A stretch of DNA of 38,459 nucleotides from an uncultured Butyricicoccus sp. (GTDB taxonomy: Bacteria; Bacillota; Clostridia; Oscillospirales; Butyricicoccaceae), in the NCBI GenBank assembly GCA_900547195.1, contig URFQ01000015.1:1-38459 (forward strand), in the 5' to 3' direction. The notes below the pieces were generated by a model that saw nothing but the letters and a program-made list of their open reading frames with translations, was not told the origin of the DNA and made no database searches. The position numbers were made by a program, and so were the translations under genes. Shown in pieces: positions 1 through 7,653 of this stretch (position 1 is the stretch's first letter; each line of letters starts with the position of its first letter).

Positions 1-747
1 GATCTGCTGCATCTGGATGTACTGACGGTCACGGGCAGAACACTGGGCGAAAACCTGGACGAACTGCAAAAGAATGGCTTTTACGAAAGCTGTGCATCGT
101 ATCTGCAGGGTACGGGCGTTGCACCGGAGGACGTCATTCGCCCGCTGGAAAAACCGTTGGGCACAGATGGCGCCATCGCTGTTCTGCGGGGCAACCTTGC
201 GCCGGGAGGCGCCGTGGTCAAACACACAGCCGTGCCGGAGGAGATGTTCGGCGTAACGCTGCGCGCGCGGCCGTTTGACTGTGAGGAGGACGCCATCCAT
301 GCTATCCTCACACACGCCGTCCATCCCGGTGAGGCGGTGTTCATCCGCTACGAGGGCCCCAAAGGCAGCGGTATGCCGGAGATGTTCTATACCACCGAGG
401 CGATCTCGTCGGACCCGGCGCTCGCCCGAAGCATCGCGCTCATCACAGACGGCCGTTTCTCCGGTGCCTCAAAGGGGCCGGTGATCGGCCACGTCAGCCC
501 GGAGGCTGCGGACGGCGGGCCGATCGCACTTGTGGAGGAGGGAGACCTCATCCGTATCGACATCCGCGGGCGCAGCCTGTCCATCATCGGAGCAAACGGC
601 GCCGAGAAAACGCCGGAACAGATGGAGGCGATCCTCGCTGCACGCCGTGCTGCGTGGAGTCCCCGTCCGCCCCGATATACAAAAGGTGTGCTCCGGTTTT
701 ATACCCGGCACGCCGTATCGCCCATGCGCGGCGGCTATATGGAATAG
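1..747 (+). CDS. IlvD/Edd family dehydratase, 3' part (5' end outside window)
   Basis: The reading frame is open from the first base to the stop at 745–747, so 248 C-terminal residues are visible. The family (dihydroxy-acid dehydratase, phosphogluconate dehydratase and pentonate/hexonate dehydratases) are [Fe-S] enzymes that remove water from 2,3-dihydroxy acids. Visible hallmarks are GTDGAIAVLRGNLAPGGAVVK, the YEGPKGSGMPEM stretch and TDGRFSGASKG; the Ser of DGRFSG is the proposed catalytic base in characterised members. The N-terminal cluster cysteines are outside the window. The substrate cannot be read from this part: it may be IlvD proper (branched-chain amino acids) or a sugar-acid dehydratase. 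The lactonase-like gene 67 bp downstream favours the sugar-acid option slightly, by inference only. Confidence 0.9.
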   Translation, partial: DLLHLDVLTVTGRTLGENLDELQKNGFYESCASYLQGTGVAPEDVIRPLEKPLGTDGAIAVLRGNLAPGGAVVKHTAVPEEMFGVTLRARPFDCEEDAIHAILTHAVHPGEAVFIRYEGPKGSGMPEMFYTTEAISSDPALARSIALITDGRFSGASKGPVIGHVSPEAADGGPIALVEEGDLIRIDIRGRSLSIIGANGAEKTPEQMEAILAARRAAWSPRPPRYTKGVLRFYTRHAVSPMRGGYME

Positions 748-814
748 TACATTGCCCCAGTATAGGGCGTACCTCTCCGTTTCGTATGAGGGAAAGAGAA
801 AGCTGTGATAATGG

Positions 815-1909
815 ATGAAAGAGACATATCAGTTATTTGTAGGAACATACAGCAGGCCGATCCGGTTTGGTACAGGGGAAATCCTGGAGGGCAGGGGAAA
901 AGGAATTCATAGGTATACCTTTGATGCCAAAACGGGCACGTTGTATGAAAGTACCGCTCCGGCGCCGGCCGAAAACCCGTCTTATCTGGCGTTATCTTTT
1001 GACAAACAGTATTTGTATGCAGTAAATGAATTGAAAGAATACAAAAATAAAGCGGGCGGGGCCGTGAGCGCTTATCGGATAGAGTCGGACGGTGGATTGC
1101 GTTTTCTGAACCAGAGGCCCACCGGTGGTGCCGACCCATGTTATGTTGGGCTTGACAGGGAAAGGCGTTGTCTTACAGTAGCCAATTTTACGGGAGGAAG
1201 CGTATGCAGCTACCCTCTGTGTGCGGATGGCTCACTGGGAAAAAAGGGCGTGATTATCCGGCATTACGGGCATGGAGCAGACCTTGTGAGGCAAAGCGCC
1301 CCGCACCCTCATGCGGCGGTTTGGGCTCCGGATGGAAAATATGTTATTGTAGCAGACCTTGGGACGGACGATCTGACGGTTTATCGGGTGGACCGGGAAA
1401 ACCGCGTCCTTTGTGCGGATGCGGTTCATAGCTTTTTTGTGGGCAGCAGGATGGGTCCGCGTGCCTGTGTGTTCGACCAAAGGGGCGAACGGTGCTATGT
1501 GCTCTGTGAGATATCCTCTGCAGTTATGACCTTTTCTTACATGGACGGAAGACTGGAATTTTTACAAGCCGTTCCTTCCGTGGCAGAGCCCGGCGGCGTG
1601 CCCAACAGCGGAGCTGACCTTCATCTGGCGCCGGACGGCCGCTTCTTGTATGTGTCCAATCGCGGACAGGACAGCATTACCGTCTTTTCGGTACAGGCAG
1701 ACGGGACACTGCAATTGGTGCAGGCCGTGGGTTGCGGCGGCAGGACGCCGCGGAATTTTGCACTGGACCCCACAGGAGGGTGGGTGCTTGTGGGAAACCA
1801 GGACAGCGACAGCATTGCCGTGTTCAAACGGGACGTCCAAAGCGGAAGGCTGGCGCTGGAAAACAAAGCTTTTGCGCCGACGCCTGTCTCCCTTTTGTTC
1901 CGGGCATAG
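815..1909 (+). CDS. Lactonase family beta-propeller protein (6-phosphogluconolactonase-like, YkgB/Pgl type)
   Basis: This is a 364-residue protein of the usual length for the lactonase (PF10282-type) seven-bladed propeller family. It opens with LFVGTYSR and carries repeated blade motifs such as NPSYLALSFDKQYLYAVNE, PHPHAAVWAPDGKYVIVADLG, GADLHLAPDGRFLYVSNRGQDSI and RTPRNFALDPTGGWVLVGNQDSDSI. Characterised members hydrolyse 6-phosphogluconolactone, and many homologues act on other aldonolactones. There is no signal peptide, so it should be cytosolic. The ATG at 815 fits the family N-terminus; another ATG at 811 lies in a different frame, and the ribosome binding site is weak (GAGAAAG). It follows the dehydratase gene by 67 bp and is closed by a strong terminator, so the two may be co-transcribed in sugar-acid metabolism. 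Confidence 0.88.
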   Translation: MKETYQLFVGTYSRPIRFGTGEILEGRGKGIHRYTFDAKTGTLYESTAPAPAENPSYLALSFDKQYLYAVNELKEYKNKAGGAVSAYRIESDGGLRFLNQRPTGGADPCYVGLDRERRCLTVANFTGGSVCSYPLCADGSLGKKGVIIRHYGHGADLVRQSAPHPHAAVWAPDGKYVIVADLGTDDLTVYRVDRENRVLCADAVHSFFVGSRMGPRACVFDQRGERCYVLCEISSAVMTFSYMDGRLEFLQAVPSVAEPGGVPNSGADLHLAPDGRFLYVSNRGQDSITVFSVQADGTLQLVQAVGCGGRTPRNFALDPTGGWVLVGNQDSDSIAVFKRDVQSGRLALENKAFAPTPVSLLFRA

Positions 1910-1931
1910 GCCGGGACGTTCTCTATACAGC

Positions 1932-1986
1932 AAAAACAAGGCTGAAAGCAATGCACGCAGCATTGCTTTCAGCCTTGTTTTTATAT
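1932..1986 (+). terminator. Strong intrinsic terminator after the lactonase gene
   Basis: A perfect 23-bp inverted repeat (1932–1954 with 1960–1982) encloses a 5-nt ACGCA loop. The outer arms are A5 and T5, so it could stop transcripts from either side. Confidence 0.9.
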
Positions 1987-2287
1987 GCGATAACAGCGGA
2001 AAATATTTTGCGTTGGGTAAAATTATATCCATAACAAGAACTATATGATAGCCATAATAGCAATTAGCCGTTATATAGTATGAACCGGCTCCATGCATTA
2101 CCTAAATTCCAGCGTCCATGAGGAAATGCCTTTTCTTCGCACAAAAGCATTTAAATCATTGCTAAACAAATATATTCTTCCGGACATTTGTTGCCGGACT
2201 TTTGCTTGTGTGCATTTTCTTTTCGCGGCAGTTCCCCGTGCTCAATATAAATAATTCACATCAAAATCATATCACGTTTTAAGCATG
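1987..2287. other. AT-rich intergenic stretch without a recognisable gene
   Basis: About 300 bp lie between the lactonase terminator and the tRNA terminator. I see no ORF with a ribosome binding site and no repeat array. The only local structure is a short CCGGAC/CCGGA direct repeat around 2178–2197. Confidence 0.5.
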
Positions 2288-2329
2288 AAAAAAGACGCAG
2301 CTTTCTCTTGATGGAAGCTGCGTCTTTTT
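2288..2329 (-). terminator. Terminator of the tRNA-Leu transcript
   Basis: The arms AAGACGCAGCTT and AAGCTGCGTCTT pair with an 11-nt loop and A6/T5 flanks. On the minus strand the U-run follows the stem directly. The stem begins at the last base of the encoded CCA end of the tRNA. Confidence 0.85.
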
Positions 2330-2412
2330 GGTGCGGGTAACAGGGGTCGAACCTGCACGTCGTAGACACCAGATCCTAAGTCTGGCGCGTCTGCCAATTC
2401 CGCCATACCCGC
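2329..2412 (-). tRNA. tRNA-Leu (anticodon UAG)
   Basis: The minus strand reads GCGGGTATGGCGGAATTGGC and onwards, giving a 7-bp acceptor stem (GCGGGTA/TACCCGC) and a leucine-type D arm. The anticodon stem-loop is CCAGA-CTTAGGA-TCTGG with anticodon TAG. There is a long class II variable arm and a T loop TTCGACC. The 3' CCA is encoded (2329–2331) after discriminator A. The 84-nt length fits a class II tRNA. It reads CUN leucine codons. A terminator follows immediately, so it is a monocistronic tRNA gene or the last of a short transcript starting upstream. Confidence 0.95.
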
Positions 2413-2525
2413 GTTATTCTCCCGCATAGTGAATATTATTATATCGCATGATCCTCCATTTGTCCAGAGAAAATACAAAAATTTTTAAAAATTTTTTCAC
2501 AGCGCTTTCCACCGCCTTTTTAAAC

Positions 2526-2667
2526 AAAAAACAACTTCGCCCACCATGGAGCGAAGTTGCCTGAGAAGAAGAGAAAAGAGGTGATATGAGCAAGGAAATG
2601 CAGGCCGTCCACCGCGCCGGGGCATTGCGGGGTTCCTGGTTGCCTTTTGTATCGGCTTCCTTTGTTG
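2526..2667 (-). ncRNA. Candidate small RNA with C/U-rich seed and own terminator
   Basis: On the minus strand a sigma-A-like promoter (TTGCAA, 17-bp spacer, TATTCT at 2701–2673) is followed about 140 nt later by a stem CAACTTCGC/GCGAAGTTG (2532–2540 with 2551–2559) and a T6 run, a typical intrinsic terminator. No convincing ORF with a ribosome binding site lies on this strand. The RNA would contain AAGGAA/UUCCUU pairing and a single-stranded ACCUCUUUUCUCUUCUUCUC tract, complementary to Shine–Dalgarno sequences, a feature of known Firmicutes regulatory RNAs. I cannot match it to a named family. The opposite strand holds a competing 46-codon ORF (2586–2726) with an AGAGGTGAT sequence 5' of its ATG, so the direction of function is not settled. 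Confidence 0.4.
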
Positions 2668-2672
2668 TATTA

Positions 2673-2701
2673 AGAATACTGCGATTTTGCCAAAATTGCA
2701 A
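2673..2701 (-). promoter_or_regulatory. Putative sigma-A promoter for the candidate small RNA
   Basis: The minus strand shows TTGCAA (2701–2696), a 17-bp spacer and TATTCT (2678–2673). An overlapping alternative is TTGGCA–17–ATACAA. Confidence 0.4.
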
Positions 2702-2726
2702 GCAGTGCAATATCCAAATTAGCTAA

Positions 2727-2916
2727 ATATTTTCCTCACAAAATGGACATATTGCACAATGCGCCTCAAATATATCGAAAATGCAAACCATGTCTGCAAT
2801 GGATCCCGCCTTCTGCCGGAAATCATGCATCCTTTTGCGATTGACAGCGCGTAATTTTTCGTGCATCATAATATCAGCTAACATATTAACAGTCCATAAG
2901 AAAGGGGATCACGCAC
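2727..2916. other. Intergenic region upstream of ttcA-like gene
   Basis: No ORF or strong hairpin is visible. Two similar heptamers, ATATTGCA and CATATTGCAC, recur near 2709 and 2747. An AAAGGGG ribosome binding site sits at about 2900–2907 ahead of the TTG start of the next gene. Confidence 0.4.
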
Positions 2917-3723
2917 TTGAACCAGATCGAAATTGAGCGCACGCTTACAACCCGCTTTTCCCGTGCCCTGCTGCGCCCATTCGCCCGCGCCCTGCGCGAC
3001 TACAGCATGATTGCACCCGGCGACCACATCGCGGTCTGCATCTCGGGCGGCAAGGACTCCATGCTGCTTGCAAAGCTTCTCCAGAACCACCAGCGCCATG
3101 CCAATTTTTCCCTGGTGTTCCTTGCCATGGACCCCGGCTATTCCCCGGAAAATCGCGCCCATATTGAGGAAAACGCGCGCACCCTTGGCGTCCCTGTTGA
3201 GTTTTTCCAGACCAACGTGCTGCGTGTCGCGGCGAACCACGCAGGCGGGCATCCCTGTTTTCTGTGCGCAAAAATGCGCCGCGGTCATCTGTACGCCGAA
3301 GCGCAGAAACGCGGCTGCAACAAAATCGCGCTCGGGCACCACTACGACGACGCGATTGAGACTGTCCTGATGAGCCTTTTATATGGCGGGCAGGTGCAGG
3401 CCATGCTTCCACGCCTGCAGAGCAAAAATTATCCGGGCATGGAGCTGATCCGGCCGCTGTATCACGTGCGTGAATCCGCGGTGCTCGCCTGGACGGAGGC
3501 GTGCGGCCTGACCTTCCTTCCCTGTGGCTGTCCGGCGTCCGCACGCAAAGAGGACACCAAGCGCGCGGAAATCAAAGCTCTGATCGCGTCCCTTGCGGCG
3601 GACAATCCGCAAATCGAAGCCAACCTTCTCAATGCCGTAAAAAATGTAGATGTCTCCAAGGTTCTCGGCTGGCGGGACGGAAACTCGCAAAAACATTTTT
3701 TTGTTGACAAATTTCGCGCTTAG
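2917..3723 (+). CDS. TtcA-like tRNA 2-thiocytidine synthetase family protein
   Basis: The 268-residue protein has the PP-loop ATP-pyrophosphatase signature CISGGKDSMLL at about residues 42–52. It also has the CxxC pair HPCFLCAKMRRG (about 108–119), GHHYDDAIETVLMSLLYGG, and a third cysteine cluster LPCGCPAS near residue 205. This layout matches the TtcA/TtuA-related group. TtcA uses a [4Fe-4S] cluster held by three cysteines to thiolate cytidine 32 of certain tRNAs, activating the base by adenylation. The start is TTG at 2917 with AAAGGGG about 10 nt upstream. The specific tRNA substrate is inferred from family membership. No strong terminator is visible downstream. Confidence 0.85.
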   Translation: MNQIEIERTLTTRFSRALLRPFARALRDYSMIAPGDHIAVCISGGKDSMLLAKLLQNHQRHANFSLVFLAMDPGYSPENRAHIEENARTLGVPVEFFQTNVLRVAANHAGGHPCFLCAKMRRGHLYAEAQKRGCNKIALGHHYDDAIETVLMSLLYGGQVQAMLPRLQSKNYPGMELIRPLYHVRESAVLAWTEACGLTFLPCGCPASARKEDTKRAEIKALIASLAADNPQIEANLLNAVKNVDVSKVLGWRDGNSQKHFFVDKFRA

Positions 3724-3769
3724 TATCTAAATTAAACCGGTTTTTTCATCAAAAAATGATCCTTTTTAC

Positions 3770-3798
3770 TTGCAGAAATTTGTTTTTATCGATATAAT
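3770..3798 (+). promoter_or_regulatory. Sigma-A promoter for the padR-type gene
   Basis: TTGCAG (3770–3775), a 17-bp spacer and a perfect TATAAT (3793–3798) predict a start near 3805. The message would carry a leader of roughly 178 nt before the ATG at 3983. Confidence 0.7.
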
Positions 3799-3982
3799 TG
3801 TGTTGTAAGGTCTCATACTGTACATGCCCTTTTTGGAAGCAAACCTTCAGCAGATGCTCTTCGCCCACCGTATCCGGTTGTTTTGCCGGGGAATTCTGCA
3901 CACCGTTTGAAGGGCAGCACCCCCTGTTTCCGGTTTGTGCCCGCAATGCCGTTACTCTATCATTTGAGGAGAAGGGATCATT

Positions 3983-4369
3983 ATGACAAATCAAGTTTCC
4001 GTTGCGGACGTCACCCATCCATCCAGAAGCGGCTCCCTGGCTGGGATGGAAAACAATTTTAAAAAAGCCATTACCGAGCTTCTGGTACTCTTCCTGCTGG
4101 ATGAACGTGACATGTACATCAATGAAATCACTTCCGAGCTGTCCCGCCGCAGCGAGGAAAAATTTCAGATTGTATTCCCCTATGCAGTCATTTACCGCAT
4201 GGCGCGGTTCGGCTATATCAATGAGACCCGCAAGCAAAAAGCGCCGGACGGCCGCCTGCGGCAGTATTATGGCATTACCGCAGAAGGTTCGGCCTATCTG
4301 CGGGAGCTGCTTGCCTTCTACACAAAGTTTACCGATGGCGTAACCAAAATCCTGGAAAGCAGGACATAA
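3983..4369 (+). CDS. PadR-family transcriptional regulator
   Basis: This 128-residue protein begins at an ATG preceded by AGGAGAAGGGATC. The central part (AITELLVLFLLDERDMYINEITSEL, then FQIVFPYAVIYRMARFGYI and RQYYGITAEGSAYLREL) is the PadR winged helix, with the Tyr-rich beta wing ending in the YYGIT motif. The C-terminal helix (about 105–128) would form the dimer interface. PadR proteins usually repress transporters or detoxification genes, often including themselves. The nearest candidate target is the convergent MFS gene, but nothing in the sequence proves that link. The first 22 residues are variable and may be a leader before the conserved fold, so a later start is possible. Confidence 0.85.
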   Translation: MTNQVSVADVTHPSRSGSLAGMENNFKKAITELLVLFLLDERDMYINEITSELSRRSEEKFQIVFPYAVIYRMARFGYINETRKQKAPDGRLRQYYGITAEGSAYLRELLAFYTKFTDGVTKILESRT

Positions 4370-4400
4370 AACAGGCCATTCCGCGTGTCTCAAAAAGCGC

Positions 4401-4512
4401 AGGCCGTAGCCCTCTATCCCTGTTCCCGCGCCGTGCGCGGATAAAATGAGAGGCCGTAGCCCTCTATCCCCGTTCCCGCGCCGTGCGCGGACAAAATGAG
4501 AGGCCGTAGCCC
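4401..4512. repeat. 50-bp tandem repeat, 2.2 copies
   Basis: Two units (4401–4450, 4451–4500) differ at two positions, and the first 12 bases of a third follow (4501–4512). Each unit carries two small stems: GAGG/CCTC around CCGTAG, and CCGCGC-CGT-GCGCGG. A diverged relative of the unit start, GCGCAGAGCGTAGCC, appears again in the loop of the next terminator (4545–4559). The repeat lies wholly between the convergent padR and MFS genes. Confidence 0.85.
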
Positions 4513-4540
4513 ACGAATCCTTTTCCCACCGCAGTATATC

Positions 4541-4574
4541 AAAAGCGCAGAGCGTAGCCGCCCTGCGCTTTTTT
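4541..4574. terminator. Bidirectional terminator between padR and MFS genes
   Basis: Arms AAAAGCGCAG (4541–4550) and CTGCGCTTTT (4563–4572) flank a 12-nt loop. T6 follows on the plus strand and T4 on the minus strand. The stop codon of the MFS gene (4573–4575) lies in the A/T flank. Confidence 0.75.
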
Positions 4575-5853
4575 ATATCTGTCTGCGGTATCTGCCCCAC
4601 CGGCGCGCGCCCAGGAGCGCCGTGACAAGTGAAACGGCCGAAAAACCCAGCCATACACAAACCGCCGCCTGCCAGCCAAACAGGTCGGCCACTTTCCCGA
4701 TGCCATAAGAGGACAGCGCCGAGCCAATGTAAGCCGAGCAGTTGAGCACGCCCGTCACTGTGCTTGCGCGCCCGATGGCGCCGAAATGGATGGGCATGAT
4801 GTTGATGAGCATCACGTTTGCCCCGATCATGCAGGTCGAGGCCAGCATCATCATGATGAGCGATCCGGCCGCACTCGTGCGGCACAGGGCCGCCAGCGCG
4901 GCCAGCGCCAGCAGATCCACAGCAAAAAAGGCAGCCGTGCCGTTCAGCTCATTGCGAATCCAGCGCCTGCTGATAAATTTCGTGAGGAATACCCCTGTGA
5001 TGTTGACAAGCGGCAGCAAAACCGCCATGGCGGTCGAAACCGATGCGCCAAAGCGGAAATTCTCAGTCATAAAGGTCGGCACCCATGCCTGGATGCCGTC
5101 GCGCAGCATGCCGTGGGTCACTGCGGTGATGAGCGCATACAGCACGCCCGACATGGCCAGCACCTGCATCAGCGAGCCGCCGCTTGCCTGTTCCTGCGGC
5201 GTGAGCGTGATGTGCTCCACCTGACCGTGCGCCCCGATCTCCCGCTCATACCACGCCATGCGGCGCAGCCAGTAAAACGACGCCGCGGCCATCAGCGCGC
5301 CTGACAGCAGGAACACCGACCGCCAGCCCAGCGCATGCAGGGCGAACGCCGCAAACAGATAGGTCAGCACCGCAGCGATTGGGTTGGTCGCCGCCGCGTT
5401 CGCGCACGCACGCTTGCGGTAACTGGGCGGCAGCACCTCGGAAAACACTTTGAACACCGGCGGCCAGATGAAGGACTGGAACACACCGTTTGCCGCCCAC
5501 AGTACGAGCATTCCCCGATAATCGTCCGCAATGCCCATGCCGAGATTGAGCACCGCGGAGCCAAACACCCCGGCAAACACCATCTTCCGCGGCGGGATCT
5601 TGTCCCCAAGGAAGCCGGACAGGATCTGGCAGGCGCCATAGGCGGCAAAAAGCGCGGTACCGATCAGCCCTGCCTGCGATTTCGTGAACCCCTCGCTGGT
5701 AATCAGCTCTACTGCGACCGCCGAATAGCTCATACGGCCGAATACGCCGATGATATACATCATGCAGCACAGCAGGAACAGCCGGGTGGCGTACATCTCC
5801 GGGCAGACCCGGCGCATGGCCCCTTCCGGCGCCCGCCGGGTAATGGTTTGCAT
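4573..5853 (-). CDS. MFS transporter, GlpT/UhpT-like (organophosphate:phosphate antiporter group)
   Basis: The 426-residue membrane protein has about 12 predicted segments. The N-terminal half carries IGVFGRMSYSAVAVELITSEGFTKSQAGLIGTALFAAYGACQILSGFLGDKIPPRKMVFAGV, resembling the Y.R.N.S/GxxxD-R/K signature region of GlpT, UhpT and hexuronate-type carriers. A cytosolic loop (MAWYEREIGAHGQVEHITLTPQEQ) separates the two six-helix halves. I chose the ATG at 5853 because GAAGGGGAAAG lies just upstream; the frame is open to 5898 but without a site. The substrate is unknown, a sugar phosphate or organic acid being the family's usual range. It converges on the PadR gene. Confidence 0.82.
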   Translation of the reverse strand: MQTITRRAPEGAMRRVCPEMYATRLFLLCCMMYIIGVFGRMSYSAVAVELITSEGFTKSQAGLIGTALFAAYGACQILSGFLGDKIPPRKMVFAGVFGSAVLNLGMGIADDYRGMLVLWAANGVFQSFIWPPVFKVFSEVLPPSYRKRACANAAATNPIAAVLTYLFAAFALHALGWRSVFLLSGALMAAASFYWLRRMAWYEREIGAHGQVEHITLTPQEQASGGSLMQVLAMSGVLYALITAVTHGMLRDGIQAWVPTFMTENFRFGASVSTAMAVLLPLVNITGVFLTKFISRRWIRNELNGTAAFFAVDLLALAALAALCRTSAAGSLIMMMLASTCMIGANVMLINIMPIHFGAIGRASTVTGVLNCSAYIGSALSSYGIGKVADLFGWQAAVCVWLGFSAVSLVTALLGARRWGRYRRQI

Positions 5854-6014
5854 ACTTTCCCCTTCTTTCCAATTGTCATACGGGTTTGATTGTAACACTC
5901 CCTTGCCGCCTTTGCAAGCATCTGCTAAGAAACCGGAGTTTTGCCCGAAAACAGTTGTTCTTTGCGCAATTTTTTGATATACTTGACCCAGTACCCAGAA
6001 AGGACGTGTACCGT

Positions 6015-6395
6015 ATGGACGAAAAAGAACGTCAGGCCATAGAGGAAGAAGAGACCGCCCTCTGCCCCGCTGAGGAAGACGCCAACGCGCGCGAGGACGA
6101 AGAGGAATTGGAAGACGTACCCGAGGAAACTGCGCCCGAAGAAGAGGGTAAGCGTCTGTATTTCGGCCGGTTTACACCCGGCGTGTGGTATGGCGGCGTG
6201 CTTGGCATTGCATTCAGCTACATCGCCATGGGCCTGCTTGGGCTGGCAAACAAAAGGTTTTCCCTCGGCATCGATGCGGCGCTCGAGTCGCCGGTTCTCA
6301 AGTATGGCCTGCTCATCGTACTGTGCTATGGGCTTGGCAAAATCGGCGGCATCCTGGAAAAACGTCAGCAAGCGGCTGAGCATCCGGACGACTAA
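6015..6395 (+). CDS. Small acidic membrane protein of unknown function
   Basis: From the ATG at 6015 (AGAAAGGAC upstream) the protein has 126 residues. Residues 1–48 are very acidic (runs of EEE, EDEEELEDV), like a disordered cytosolic tail. Two hydrophobic segments follow: VWYGGVLGIAFSYIAMGLLGL and VLKYGLLIVLCYGLGKIGGIL. The end is KRQQAAEHPDD. I recognise no named family. It lies alone between the divergent MFS gene and its own terminator. Confidence 0.65.
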   Translation: MDEKERQAIEEEETALCPAEEDANAREDEEELEDVPEETAPEEEGKRLYFGRFTPGVWYGGVLGIAFSYIAMGLLGLANKRFSLGIDAALESPVLKYGLLIVLCYGLGKIGGILEKRQQAAEHPDD

Positions 6396-6429
6396 ACGAA
6401 ATCCCCGCCTTTGGGCGGGGATTTCGTTT
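6394..6429 (+). terminator. Terminator after the acidic membrane protein gene
   Basis: A perfect 16-bp stem (6394–6409 with 6414–6429) has a 4-nt loop. The left arm includes the stop codon's final bases. Confidence 0.8.
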
Positions 6430-6430
6430 G

Positions 6431-6783
6431 GGCAACACCGCACAAAGACGGCGGTGGCGCTTTGCTAAAATTTTCTGCCATAACTTTGTTGCGAAAACTT
6501 GCCATCCACCAAGGATTTCTGCGTTTCCGCGCCTGGTTCTGACGCAAAATTTTGACACAAATCGCTCTTGCCGCATTATGTGGTCTTGCCTTCATTCGAT
6601 TGTACATGTTTCGCAATAGCATGCATTCTTTTTCATTTCAATTCGCCGCGCCGCATATAACAGAGTAAATGTTAAATTTGAAACGTTTTATAATACCAAT
6701 TCCCTTGGATAACCGCTGCAAATCGTGCCATACTATCCATGACCTCAAAAAAATAAGCCCTACCCACAGCGGTACAAATATGG
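6431..6783. other. Non-coding interval, possible dispersed repeat at 6431–6610
   Basis: No gene is supported here. The first 180 bp look like a degenerate interspersed element: they are patchy in composition, with tracts such as GCTAAAATTTTCTGCC and GCGCAAAATTTTG-like AAAATTTTG cores, and are open in more than one frame on the minus strand without any ribosome binding site. From about 6610 to 6783 the DNA is AT-rich and contains upstream promoter sequence for the next operon. The repeat idea is a guess from texture only. Confidence 0.3.
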
Positions 6784-6789
6784 TATACT
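6784..6789 (+). promoter_or_regulatory. Extended -10 promoter of the mrp operon
   Basis: TATGGTATACT contains TATACT (6784–6789) preceded by TG at the -15 position. No good -35 box is present 17 bp upstream, consistent with an extended -10 promoter. The same TATGGTATACT string precedes the gene at 35426. Confidence 0.5.
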
Positions 6790-6824
6790 GTCTATAACCG
6801 TACATTTTAAAGGAGTTGTTAAAC

Positions 6825-7643
6825 ATGGGTTGCTCGCATAACTGCGATTCCTGCTCGGGCGGCTGCGGCGAGCCGCAGAGCCTGCTCGTCAAGCCCAATG
6901 CCCTGTCTTCGATTAAAAAGGTCATCGGCGTCATCTCAGGCAAGGGCGGCGTCGGCAAAAGCCTCGCCACTTCCATGCTCGCGGTGGCCATGAGCCGCAA
7001 GGGCTACCATACCGCGATCCTCGACGCAGACATCACCGGCCCGTCCATCCCGAAGGCCTTCGGCATGACCGGTAAGCTGGAGGGCTGTGAAGAGGGCATC
7101 CTGCCCAAGACCTCGGAAACCGGCATTGATATGATTTCCATTAATTTTGTCCTCGACCACGCGGACGACCCGGTGATCTACCGCGGCCCCATCATTGCGG
7201 AGACCGTCAAGCAGTTCTGGTCGGACGTCATCTGGCAGGACGTGGACTATATGTTTGTCGATATGCCTCCCGGCACCGGCGACGTGCCGCTGACCGTGTT
7301 CCAGTCTATCCCGGTGGACGGCATCATCATCCTGACTTCCCCGCAGGATCTGGTTTCCATGATTGTGGGCAAGGCGGTCAAGATGGCCAAGATGATGGAC
7401 ATCCCGATCCTCGGCGTCATCGAAAACTACAGCTACCTTGCCTGCCCGGACTGCGGCAAGAAAATCGAAGTCTTCGGAAAGAGTAAGCTGGATGAAGTTG
7501 CCGCACAATATGAAATCCCGATTCTGGCCAAGCTGCCGCTCGACCCGAACCTGGCCTCTGCGGTTGACCGCGGCGCGATTGAGGACGTCCGGCTGCCAGA
7601 AGAGCTGCACGGCGCGATGAAGGCGCTCGAAGCCATGCTGTAA
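6825..7643 (+). CDS. mrp: Mrp/NBP35-family ATP-binding iron–sulfur cluster carrier
   Basis: The ATG at 6825 (AAAGGAG 9 nt upstream) gives 272 residues; a TTG at 6816 overlaps the ribosome binding site and is rejected. The N-terminus MGCSHNCDSCSGGCGEPQ holds a cysteine motif found in NBP35-like members. The deviant Walker A GVISGKGGVGKSLATSM, the switch DADITGPSIPKAFGM, VDMPPGTGDVPLT and the C-terminal CPDCGKKIEVFG (CxxC for cluster binding between subunits) are all intact. Mrp dimers bind [4Fe-4S] and transfer it to apoproteins in the cytosol. It is followed 10 bp later by a NifX-like gene. Confidence 0.93.
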   Translation: MGCSHNCDSCSGGCGEPQSLLVKPNALSSIKKVIGVISGKGGVGKSLATSMLAVAMSRKGYHTAILDADITGPSIPKAFGMTGKLEGCEEGILPKTSETGIDMISINFVLDHADDPVIYRGPIIAETVKQFWSDVIWQDVDYMFVDMPPGTGDVPLTVFQSIPVDGIIILTSPQDLVSMIVGKAVKMAKMMDIPILGVIENYSYLACPDCGKKIEVFGKSKLDEVAAQYEIPILAKLPLDPNLASAVDRGAIEDVRLPEELHGAMKALEAML

Positions 7644-7653
7644 GGAGCCCGCC

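Noticed and set aside
2586..2726. 46-codon plus-strand ORF with AGAGGTGAT ahead of its ATG
   Set aside because: The site is too close to the ATG, the peptide lacks a signal or motif, and the opposite strand has a better promoter–terminator pair; kept only as an alternative.
4401..4512. CRISPR array
   Set aside because: The 50-bp units are contiguous with no variable spacers and no cas genes are nearby.
3749..4885. 378-codon minus-strand open frame crossing padR, the 50-bp repeat and the MFS 3' end
   Set aside because: It runs through a terminator, a tandem repeat and two recognised genes in the wrong frame.
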